Part shown: positions 1 to 8,337 of the stretch, one piece after another
How the letters are laid out: each line of letters begins with the position of its first letter
Numbering within the stretch: position 1 is the stretch's first letter
Source: Crocodylus rhombifer
Lineage: Eukaryota > Chordata > Crocodylia > Crocodylidae
DNA length: 64,000 nucleotides
Direction of reading: 5' to 3'
Assembly (NCBI GenBank): GCA_038503035.1
Contig: JAVSML010020801.1
Coordinates: forward strand, 119,105-183,104
The notes under the pieces: model-generated
What the model was told of the DNA's origin: nothing
The model's input: only the letters and a program-made list of their open reading frames with translations
Database searches by the model: none
Program-made: the position numbers and the translations under genes

Positions 1-100
1 CCTCCTTCCTGGACCACCAGATGACCAGCTTGGCCACAGCTAGAAGGAGGTTGACCAGGAGGTCCTGGGCCTTGGTGGGGCGATAGATGGGGTGTGCATA
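1..100 (-). mobile_element. Tx1-like (L1-group) LINE ORF2 C-terminal fragment
   Basis: Read on the minus strand, bases 83 to 1 encode a short stretch containing LLVNLLLAVAKLVIWWSRKE. The same segment recurs at about 40,096-40,170 on the plus strand. I recall this pattern from the extreme C-terminus of Tx1-clade reverse transcriptase polyproteins. The fragment runs off the window start, so its full extent is unknown. Confidence 0.5.
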
Positions 101-295
101 AACCAAAAGGTGTGGGTAGTAGGGGGAGGGACAAGCCTTTTCAGCTCCCTTTGCTCAGCAGACTAAGGCGAGTGTGGCTTTTTGCTTTCCTCCAAAACAG
201 GAGGCTACTTTTGAATGCTTCCAGCTAAAAGAAGCACCCCAGAGTACCACAATGGACTAAGTACCCCACTGCATACCCCTGGGTTGTTACCCACC

Positions 296-1304
296 TGTGG
301 CAGGCCAGTAGGGGGTGCTCCTGCGTTGAGCCACCCACCTCCCTGCGCCCGACCACCTGCCAGGCTCCGAATGCCTCCCTAGGGCGCCTTATGCTTGGCC
401 AACCCCTCTCCCGGAGCACACTCACTAGTCTGGGGGTAACGTCACTGCCACCACCCCGAGAAGGGACTGTCTCAGCCCTGTGTCCTCAGGGAAACACAGG
501 CCTAATAGTCCGATGGGTACTCGACCTGGTACAGGCGCTTCGGGCACTTCCCCAAGTCAGGGGGCAAAAACCAAAGTCTCCCTTAGTCCGCAGACCTAAG
601 GGGTCTCTTAGGCATAATTTAGACCCACCCCTCAATAAGTCTCCCACACCGGTCACAAAGGAGAACTTTATTGATTACAGGGGGTAGGGTAAACTAGGGT
701 ACAGGGTTGAGCAATATCTTAGAAATCCTGGAGAGCAAACAGTGTGGCTGAGGTAGCCTTTTGATCACGCATCTGTGTTACTGCCAGCTAAATATCTATT
801 CAAATTGAGTCGCTTACTCACAAGCATCTTCCAAAGGCAGGTGAAGTTTCCCTTTGGAGGCAGGCGGTTCCTTGCTCATGAGTTTTGGGGTGAGAGAGAG
901 CCAGTTTCAGATGGTAAGGCTTTTCTGTGTCCCCCGCATGGCTGCTGCTTCTCCTCATGGCCGAAGAGAGAGACCGCCTCCTTCCCCCCCCAACTTATAT
1001 AGCCCCCGTGACCTCATCCACCTGGTCCGGTGGAGGCCAGCCCCAGCCGGCTGTCAGCCAACCAACTGGAAATACATCACCTGTTCCCGGACAGATTCCA
1101 GCTCCCCAGGTAGAAACCCCCCACCCAGGTGGCTGATGCCAGTCCCGTAGGCAGAGGGAGCAGGTTCCCCCTCTCTCAGGACTGCAGCCAGCTCAGGTTA
1201 CCGAAAGAGACAGGCTGAGGTGTGAATCCTCCATGCTGGCCCATCTAATCACATAGTCACAGGGCAGAGATTTTGGGGAGAAATCAAGATGGCTTTCTGC
1301 CATA
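296..1304 (-). mobile_element. Solo LTR, family A copy 1
   Basis: A block of about 1 kb starts TGTGGC and ends in a decayed form of the GCCACA end seen in its relatives at 25,214, 34,332, 57,071 and 62,853. Read on the minus strand it has a TATATAA box near 1,000 and an AATAAA signal near 668, about 330 bp apart, as in an LTR, so the element is minus-oriented. The flanks CCACC and CCGCC look like a one-mismatch 5-bp target duplication. No primer-binding site or internal region adjoins it in the right orientation, so it is a solo LTR. Confidence 0.8.
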
Positions 1305-1308
1305 CCGC

Positions 1309-1358
1309 CTGCCTCCACTGGGTTCCAAGCTGCTGGTGACCCAGCCCAGTGGAGGCAG
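1309..1358. repeat. Short inverted repeat, CTGCCTCCACTGGG arms
   Basis: Arms at 1,309-1,324 and 1,343-1,358 are reverse complements over about 15 bases. The same arms with a longer loop recur at 34,098-34,184, so this is a dispersed foldback unit. It lies just beyond the LTR copy that seems to have split it from its left flank. Confidence 0.6.
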
Positions 1359-1424
1359 GGCCTGTGCTCTGCCCGCCTCCACCAGGCTGGGTACCCAGAA
1401 GCTTGAAGCCAAAGCTGACACCAG

Positions 1425-2214
1425 ACACAATGTGATGGACCTTATGGTGCTTGATCAGTTCTATTTCAGGTGCCCTCGGGAGATTAAACACTTAGTCAGG
1501 GATTAGGATCCCAAATCAGCAGTAAGGATGCTGACTTTGCTGATCCATTGTTGCTAAATCAGGAGCGGGTCGACGGAAGGCCTCCCCACCTTGGGTAGGA
1601 GCAGAAAGGAGTCCAAAAAGCGGGAAAGGGAGAACCAGTCCAGAAACAGGAGTTTGGGGTCCCCTCTGCAGAACTCAGGGAGGATTCGGATTCAGTCATT
1701 CCACCCAAACTGGAAAGCAAGGGTCTGTAATTGTGGGGAATCTGGTCCCTTCAGGGCCAACTTCCCAAACATGAGCAACCCCAGTATGCCCATCAACTGA
1801 GCAACAGCTGTGCACAAAGAGGAGGGAATCCTAAGCCACGCTGAGGGGCAGACCTGCATCTTCAGGATTATGAACCCAGAGGAGATGACACCTCCCACAA
1901 GGAGGAGGTTAAAGTACGTGGGAGAACCATCATCAGGGGAAGCGGATGCAGCGGCCCGTGTACCATTGATCAATGCCAACCTTGTCTCACCCTTGGATGT
2001 AGTCCCTGGAAAGACCCTTAACATAGTAGAGGTGGGGCACCAACCATTCAAGGTACAGGTAGCCCATCTTTCCATCAAGTGGAGGGGCTGGGAAATGTGG
2101 CTGGAGATACGAGTGATGGAGGATGCTGCACCCCGATGTGGTGGGGAGAGATATTACAGGACCCGAGCATATGAGAGCAAGGTGGGAAGATATTATAAAA
2201 CCCCTGAACATTAA
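1425..2214 (+). pseudogene. Gag-like remnant: SCAN-like segment, zinc knuckle, protease-like spacer
   Basis: A leucine-rich stretch ending PREIKHLVRD resembles the end of a SCAN/Gag capsid-like helix pair. It is followed by a basic region and CNCGESGPFRANF, a CCHC knuckle that has lost its His and last Cys. From about 1,996 the phrase VEVGHQPFKVQVAHLSIKW matches the region after Gag in related elements, though no DTG-type protease site is seen. Frames are broken by stops near 1,506 and 1,798. It is non-functional. Confidence 0.6.
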
Positions 2215-2499
2215 TGCAGTGACTCACAGTCAGAGCAAGAAGGTGCAGACAGGAGGTGGGAAAGCCTCCCAGACCCATGTAACCCAGTTGACCTTAGGAG
2301 TAAGGGGACAAGAGAAGAGAACCCCCCCTAAATTTGGCAGCCAGTCATCTGCTGAGGTAACGCATGTGCCCCGGGACAAGCTAAGAGAGAGGCCTGGTCA
2401 GTCAGTGGCACAGGAAGCCGAGGCCCACGGGAGAAGGAGGGAAGCACCAGAGCTCCTCAGTGATTGCACAGCTGGGCAGGAGGAGCTTATGCTGGAGGT

Positions 2500-3730
2500 T
2501 TTACCGGATCCCACCTTGGAGGAACTCCAACTGATGGCCCAGGAGTCAAAAACAGAGTTCACCTTGGGCAAGAGAGAACAGGTAGTCTGGGATAAGGGAC
2601 TCCTCCTTTGGCTATGGGTGCCTAGGAATCATGCCATGCCCTGGGAGCTCTGTCACCAGCTCATGGTGCCACATAAATTCAGATGGCAGCTGCTTGCCAG
2701 GGCTCATGATCTACCCTGTGCTGGTCACCTGGGCAGGGACTGGACTCGTCAGCAGCTGTTGGCAAACTTTTATTGGCCCAGGGCAGCCCAGAACATGCTG
2801 GATTATTGCAGATCTTGTGAGATGTGCCAGTGAACAGGTGAGAGTGGGGATAAGAGAAAAGCTCCCCTCCAGCCCTTCCCTATCATTGATCAGGCATTCC
2901 CAAGAGTGGGGATAGACACTGTGGGCCCTCTGAGGCGTAAGACTTGGAGAGGGAAGGCATACATCTGACTCTTCTGGATTTCGTGACTCAGTACCCAGAG
3001 GCAATTGCCTGAGCTCCATAGAGGTCCCCATGGTTGCTAATGCTCTAAAGATCTTTTTCCAGTTGAGTTTCCCCTCTGAGATCTTGACTCACAGGGGTGG
3101 GACTTTCCTGGGTGATATGATGGAGTGTCTGTGGAAGTGCCGTGGGGTTAAACATCTCAAGACACAACCTTTCCCCCACAGACCAATGGGCAAGTAGAGA
3201 GGTTCAGTGGGACCCCAATGGCTATGCTGAAGCCCTATCTGGACTCTCACCCCAACAACTGGGACGAGAGGCTCCCACGTCTGCTCTTTGCTTGCAGGGA
3301 GGTGCCCTAGGAGTCTACCACTCCTTGACCTGCAAGTTTATGTTTAGGAGGTGAGTTAGGTGCCCTCTTGATCATGTGAAAGAGGAGTGGGAGGAAAGAT
3401 CTTCTCTCCCAAAATGTCGGTGGTAGAGTATGTGCTAGGCTTTCACCAGAAGCTGGTTGACATGATGGGAGTGGTGTGAGACTCCCTGGCCCAGGCCCAG
3501 GAGAAGCAGAGTGTCTGGTATGACAAGGGGGCTCACTCCCATACCCTTGAACAGGGGGATATGGTTATGGTTTTCCTGCCACTAAAGTCTGACAAGCTTC
3601 AGCCAGCTTGAAAAGGTCCCGATATCATCCAGGGCAAGCTGGATGATGTGACACATGGTGATGTCATGAATAAGTCAGATAAAAAGCATAAGGTAGTACA
3701 TGTGAATATGCTCTAGCCTTCCTAGGAAGG
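2500..3730 (+). pseudogene. Integrase remnant (H2C2 zinc domain plus DDE core)
   Basis: The segment from about 2,705 carries AHDLPCAGHLG, LLANFYWPRA and CRSCEMCQ, which together form the His-His-Cys-Cys zinc-binding module of retroelement integrases. The core follows in shifting frames. A first-aspartate motif GIDTVGPL lies near 2,912, the second-aspartate motif has become THRGGTF (Asp to His), and the glutamate motif TNGQVERF lies near 3,185-3,205. The chain is interrupted by stops after 2,833 and near 2,970. The order integrase then RT follows directly from these positions. Confidence 0.7.
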
Positions 3731-3769
3731 AATGGGCTCCATGCTAGGCAGTCTAGGCCAAGCCAAGTT

Positions 3770-4330
3770 CACCTCTACTCTCGATCTGACCCATGGGTTC
3801 TGCCAGATGGCACTAGATCAGGAAGTTACAGCCAAGTCTGCCTTTACCACGCCTTTGGGACTGTGAGTTTACAGTCCTCCCTTTTCGTATGCACAATTCT
3901 CCTGCCTCCTTACAAAGACTCATTAATGACTTGCTACAAGGATTCAAGGAGCTTGCAGTGGCCTGCAACACCCCTTAAGCCCAGAATGTGACTCACACCT
4001 GACTCATCTAACCCCTGCGCTGGAATAGATTAAGGAGGCTGGACTGACAGTGAAACAAGAAATGTCAGTTGGCCTTGCCCAAAGTGGTGTATCAGGGATA
4101 CCGTGTGGGTGTGGGGCACAATCACCCTCATGTGGCATCAGATCGAGGCCATTAGAGACTGGCATCCTCCGCAAACTGAGAAGCAGGTCAGAGATTTCTT
4201 GCCTTGGCCGGGTACTACAGGAGGCATGTGCCCCCCTTTTGGGCAATACCTGCTCCCCTGCATGAGCTGACAAGACTTGCTGTCCAGAAAGGACTCTGGG
4301 AAACAGGCAGGAAACCCCGAGCACTCTGGG
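3770..4330 (+). pseudogene. Ty3/gypsy reverse transcriptase remnant
   Basis: TLDLTHGFCQMALDQ near 3,777 is the RT motif-A region, followed by KSAFTTPLG. Later frames show DLLQGFKELAVAC and a thumb-like piece with AGYYRRHVPPF (from 4,204). The YxDD catalytic box is destroyed. The piece lies downstream of the integrase remnant, with no RNase H recognised. Confidence 0.65.
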
Positions 4331-4390
4331 GCATGAGAACTCGAATTGTCCTTGCAGTTACTTTTATGGGTTATGTGGTTCTCTTCAGGT

Positions 4391-5333
4391 AGTGAAAAGT
4401 CCTCCGAGATGCGGGGATGCCAGCGCTCACAGCCCTGAAGAGCTGTAGGCACAGGCTTTGGAGAAGGGGGTGGGGCAGGTGTGAAGAAATCCCCTCCCCC
4501 TCTCTCTGCCCCTCCCTTGTGCCAGCCCAGATGCCCCCTCCTCGCCTTGCTTTCTCCTCGGCTCAGGCTGGACAATCAGGTGACCTGGACAGATAACAAT
4601 CCTAGCAGGAGGAGGGGAGCCCTCTTTTCCTTCTGGCAGGCCTTTTGAACACAAGCAAGCGCCCCGGGCAGCTGCCTGGTGATTCTGTAAGCAGGAACCA
4701 GGAAACCTGCCCGGAGGTAGGGATTATGTGTAGGCCAGTCACATCTTCAAAGAGTCAACATATCCAGTCTCTGTAAAGACATAGGTTGCTTTTGTTTGCT
4801 CAAAGTGCGTTCTGACTTCCTCGTTCTTCCTACCTGCCCGCCGGCCCCCGGGGTAAAAAACCTGTCGGGTTACAACCTGGCTTGTTGTGCTGCTGAGCGG
4901 GGCCGCCTTCTGCACCTCCACTGGCCAGCACAGTGGTTTTTTCCCTTTCTGCTCTCCTTCAGTTTCTCTGGATGCTATCTTGGGATGCTTTGGACTGAAA
5001 GAAGCACCCAAAAATAGTACTGTGGGCAAAGCACCCCAGGCTGCACAGAGCCTTACCAGTGCCCAGGTGGTGGCAGCCTTACCCCAGGCTTGCAGTTGCT
5101 CTCCAAGAAGGGGGACAGCTGGCTGTAGGCTCCCAAAGGGAGACTCTGGCCGCGAGGTTTTAGCCCTGGCACTGTGAGGCGGGTGGCCCAATGAATCTTT
5201 GCAGCTCCCCTGTGCCCAGGCTTCTCCTTGTGTGGCTTCAGGGCTAATTTCCCCCTTGGGTTTCATCCCCTTCTTCCTTTAGGTGGGTCAGCACCAGGTC
5301 CTGGAAGCTGCCACAGGGAGCAGGGAAGATGGG
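4391..5333. other. No gene recognised; weak repeat similarity to 150-265
   Basis: No conserved domain was recognised on either strand; a 175-codon minus ORF at 4,739-5,266 has no familiar motif. A stretch around 4,925-5,020 with CTGAAAGAAGCACCC resembles 150-240 (CTAAAAGAAGCACCCC), so the two may be remnants of one repeat flanking the gypsy relic. Confidence 0.35.
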
Positions 5334-5787
5334 CATGAATCAGGCCCCAACCTTCCTGTCAGCCCCATGTAGCCTTAGCAAAGCACTTGGTGGAGCAGGA
5401 AACCACAGAGCTAATGAGAAGCACGTGTGTGGTTGGGGAAGTCCAGACCTGCTAGAGCTGCTGTTGAGAGGCCATCTGGGAAACATCCATATGCAGCTGG
5501 CTTGTTGATCCAGAGTGTGATTCTTGCTTTGGGTGGGAGAGGTTCTGGGTTCAAATCCTGCATGAGCTACTTTTGCCATTGGTTTTCAGGTTAGAGTTCC
5601 CTACAGCCATGCCAGTCCAGACTGCCTGGCACAGGCTCATAGAGCTGGACGGATAATGGCTGCAGTGCCAGAAGAGCATATCTTGAAGAGGTCTGGAGTT
5701 CAAGCCTCATATGGGTTGTGAGTGAGGCTTGTCCCTTGCTCTCCCCAGCCAAGGGCAATGCTCTGTGCTTCTGGGCAATACCAGGAA
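5334..5787 (+). repeat. tRNA(Pro)-bearing unit, copy 1, left part
   Basis: This block aligns by eye with 35,373-35,860, sharing the phrases GAATCAGGCCCCAA, GTGTGTGGTTGGGGAA, the tRNA-like core and ATGGCTGCAGTGCCAG. Copy 1 is then split by a CR1 insertion and resumes at about 6,585. The third copy, at 45,175-46,076, is inverted. The unit also contains another internal GAGTTCAAG box near 5,697-5,705. Confidence 0.75.
5499..5570 (+). pseudogene. tRNA-Pro pseudogene
   Basis: A 72-nt stretch is alignable with the good tRNA at 35,557. It keeps a B box (GGGTTCAAATCC) and an anticodon loop TTTGGGT, but the acceptor stem GGCTTGT no longer pairs with ATGAGCT and the anticodon stem is mismatched. It is probably not functional. 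Confidence 0.65.
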
Positions 5788-6562
5788 GCTCATAGATTTC
5801 ATAGACATTAGGGCTGGAAGGGACCTCAGAAGATCATTGAGTCCAGCCCCCACCTGAAGGGCAGGAAGTCAGCTGCCATCATTGGATCACCCCTGAGCCT
5901 GCACTTTTCCAGGCTAACGAGCCCCATGGCTCTCAGCCTGTCGTCGTAAGGTCTGTTTTCCTGACCTCTGATCATGCACGTGGCTCTCCTCTGGACTCTC
6001 TCAAGCTTCTCCACATCCTTTTTGAATTGTGGAGCCCAAAACTGGACTCAGTACTCCAGCTGCGGCCTCACCAAGGCTGAGTACAGGGGGAGAAGGACAT
6101 CCCGGGATTTGCTTGAGAAGCATCTATGGATGCACGCCAGCGTTTTGGTCGCTTTACTAGCTGCAGCATCGCATTGCAGGCTCATGTTCATCTTGTGGTC
6201 AATGATGACCCCCAAGTTCCTTTCATCCGTAGTGCTAGCCAGCATAGCACTGCCGAGCCTATAAGGATGTTGCAGGTATTTCCTCCCAAGGTGGAAAACC
6301 TTGCATTTTTCGGTGTTAAACACCAGCAGGTTCTCGTCTGCCCATTTGCCGAGCCTGTCCAGGTCAGCCTGGATCACCCGCCTATCTTCTGGCGTGGATG
6401 CTTTGCCCCAAAGTTTGGTGTCATCGGCGAACTTGGCCAGTCCGCTCCTGACTCCAGTGTGCACATCGTTAATGAAGATGTTGAACAATATGGGTCCCAG
6501 GACAGAACCTTGGGGGACCCCACTGGTCACAGGGCACCATGATGATTGACTGCCATCAATTA
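5788..6562 (-). mobile_element. CR1 LINE, 5'-truncated (copy A)
   Basis: The minus-strand reading gives the C-terminal half of CR1 ORF2, with [15 protein letters not shown], an intact FADDTKLWG catalytic motif, LGVIIDHKMNMS and VRPQLEY. The 3' end lies at the low coordinate with CATAGATTTCATAG. It interrupts the tRNA unit: the uninterrupted counterpart lies at about 35,850. The frame stays open for 181 codons from 6,593 to 6,048 and then shifts. Confidence 0.9.
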
Positions 6563-6584
6563 CTGTGATGCTCCTTGAGTACAT

Positions 6585-7300
6585 CTGACCCATGTTCCTA
6601 GTTTCCCCAGTGCAGAGGTCCTGAAATCCCTTCCCCCTTTGGAGGGGAACAGGTTTGTCCTGGGAAATCCTGTAGCGCTGCGTGGCCTGGGATCATCCAT
6701 GATCTCCCCTCAAAAGGGATAATCACCTCCCAGACCCAGGACTCTCCTGGAGACGTGGCTCTTCCCTCTGTGTCCTCAGCACAGCTATGGACAGGGCTGG
6801 AAACCACAAGCCCTGATGACAGCCTTGGGGCTGGCAGAGTTTTCCAGCCCTGCCTACCGCTACGTGGAGACAGTGGCTTTGGCAGGGTGCATCCAGCTGG
6901 CTGCTTGGGCCAGGGCTGTGATTCTTGCTTATGGTGGCAGAGGTCCTGCTTTTAAATCCCAGATGGGCCCCCTTTTCCTTTCCCTTCAGGCTCTGAGCTG
7001 CCTGTATCTGGCCCAGGGAAAGTGCCTGCCCCCATGCTGGCTAGGGGGAGCAGGGAAGGGTTCAAGCCCCTCTCTACTGTCCACACAGGCCAGAAAGGAT
7101 GATCCTGGCTGGAGACTGCGTGTGGTTGTGGGTCCCCAGCAGATTCTAGTACCTCCTACCCCACCGCATGCTCCTATTTGTGGGCGAGCTGCTGTTCTGT
7201 CAGCTGTCATCTCAGGCCCCAGTCCTCCCTTTGGATGCCACTGGTCCTCTGTTCAAATCCCCAATGAGTCTCTTTCCCCCCTCCCTGGGGAGATCAGGGC
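6585..7300 (+). repeat. tRNA(Pro)-bearing unit, copy 1, right part
   Basis: It matches 35,866-36,200 on the plus strand and 45,230-45,880 inverted, with shared CTAGTTTCCCCAGTGCAGAGG, GGCTGGAAACCACAAGCCC and two tRNA-like segments. One B-box-like GTTCAAATCC lies at 7,251-7,260, suggesting a further decayed tRNA. Confidence 0.7.
6899..6970 (+). pseudogene. tRNA-Pro-like pseudogene (loop reads ATG)
   Basis: The 72-nt frame starts GGCTGCTTGG and ends AGATGGGCCC. The B box has decayed to CTTTTAAATCC and the anticodon position reads ATG in loop TTATGGT. The acceptor arms do not pair well. The inverted paralog is at 45,509-45,580. Confidence 0.55.
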
Positions 7301-7639
7301 CATCCTGTAGGACCCTGCACCATGACACTCCTATTACTTCCCAGGCAGACACCGTTCCAGGGCTGGGGCAGGTGAGCCTTCCTTGGGTGCCCTAACCTTC
7401 TGGTTATGCAGCAGTTGCCTAGTGGGCTTGCAGTGGCAGTTATCCACCCAACCCCCAGTGGGCTAACTTTAAAGCCCAGCCGAGCATGTCAGCCAGTCTG
7501 ACTCAGAACTTCCTCCCCAGCAGAGTGAGGCGGCCATCTCTTCCCAGCAGCTCGCTGCCTCTCTCACCAAAGAGCGGCCTGTGATCAAGGAAGCTGAAGC
7601 CTTCACCAGCACTGCAGTCTCTGGTTGACTACCTCAATC

Positions 7640-8337
7640 CTCCTCTCCCTCCTCAACCAAGAACCCAAACTAAGGCCCGCCGCACCAAGGCCCCAGCCTC
7701 GCCGGAGCTTAGCAACAGGTTTGCACCTCTTGCAGCCCCAGCAGAGCCCGCGCAGTTGCCGGCTCCCACAGGCAGCCCAGGCTCGACCGCAGCTACTGGC
7801 CCCGCTCTCCCCAAGACAAAGCGTAAGGTGTTTGTTGTGGGAGACCCCATCCTGCGGGGCACTGAGGGGGCAACCTGCCGCCCCGACCCCTTAGCCCGGG
7901 AAGTCTCCTGCTTCCCAGGGGCCCGCATCTGAGACATTGCGGAGAGGATCCTGCAGCTCCTCCGGCCCACGGACCACTACCCCACGCTCCTTATTCACGT
8001 GGGCACCAATGACACGGCTCGGAGCACCCCCAGCCAGGTCATGAGGCACTACAGGGAGTTGGGAGTGGGGCTTAGGGGTCTGGGAGCTCAGGTGGTGTTT
8101 TCGTCGATCCCCCCAGTCTCGCGCTATGGGCTGAGGAGGGAGAGGAGGATCCACGTGGTGAACCAAAGACTGCGGCGCTGGTGTCATCGGGAAGGCTTTG
8201 GTTTCAACGACCACAGCCCGCTCTTTGGCGAGAGCGGCAGCGAGCTGCTGGGAAGAGATGGCCTCCACCTCTCCCCCCTGGGGAGGAGGCTCTTCTCAGC
8301 CGGGCTGGCTGACCTGCTCCACCGGGCTTTAAACTAA
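7640..8337 (+). pseudogene. CR1 ORF1, SGNH/GDSL-esterase domain
   Basis: CR1 ORF1 proteins carry an esterase-like domain thought to help RNP formation or membrane association. Here block I reads VVGDPILRG, where the usual catalytic Ser after Gly-Asp is Pro. Block III reads HVGTND and the last block reads DGLHLSPLG, which carries the catalytic Asp and His. A TGA at 7,930-7,932 interrupts the frame. The reading ends at TAA 8,335-8,337 in HRALN, at the place where ORF2 begins in related copies. The N-terminal part is proline- and alanine-rich and its start is not resolved. Confidence 0.75.

Larger units (their letters stand above)
1400..4390 (+). mobile_element. Degenerate Gmr1-like Ty3/gypsy retrotransposon (integrase before RT)
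   Basis: Conceptual translation gives, in order, a SCAN-like Gag segment (about 1,425-1,503), a decayed CCHC knuckle (1,726-1,770), a protease/spacer-like stretch (about 1,996-2,133), the integrase zinc-binding domain (2,705-2,830), the integrase core (about 2,900-3,310) and reverse transcriptase (about 3,775-4,330). Integrase before RT is the order of Ty1/copia, and among Ty3/gypsy elements it marks the Gmr1-like group, which is also the proposed source of the vertebrate SCAN domain. Stops and frameshifts are frequent and no flanking LTR in the matching orientation was found. The adjoining LTR at 296-1,304 is minus-oriented and therefore unlikely to belong to it. Confidence 0.72.

Noticed and set aside
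296..1304. LTR copy 1 as the 5' LTR of the adjacent gypsy relic
   Set aside because: TATA and AATAAA signals lie on the minus strand while the gypsy coding remnants are on the plus strand.
6899..6970. Second tRNA-like segment as a functional tRNA
   Set aside because: Acceptor arms and B box are decayed and the anticodon position does not agree with tRNA-Pro identity.
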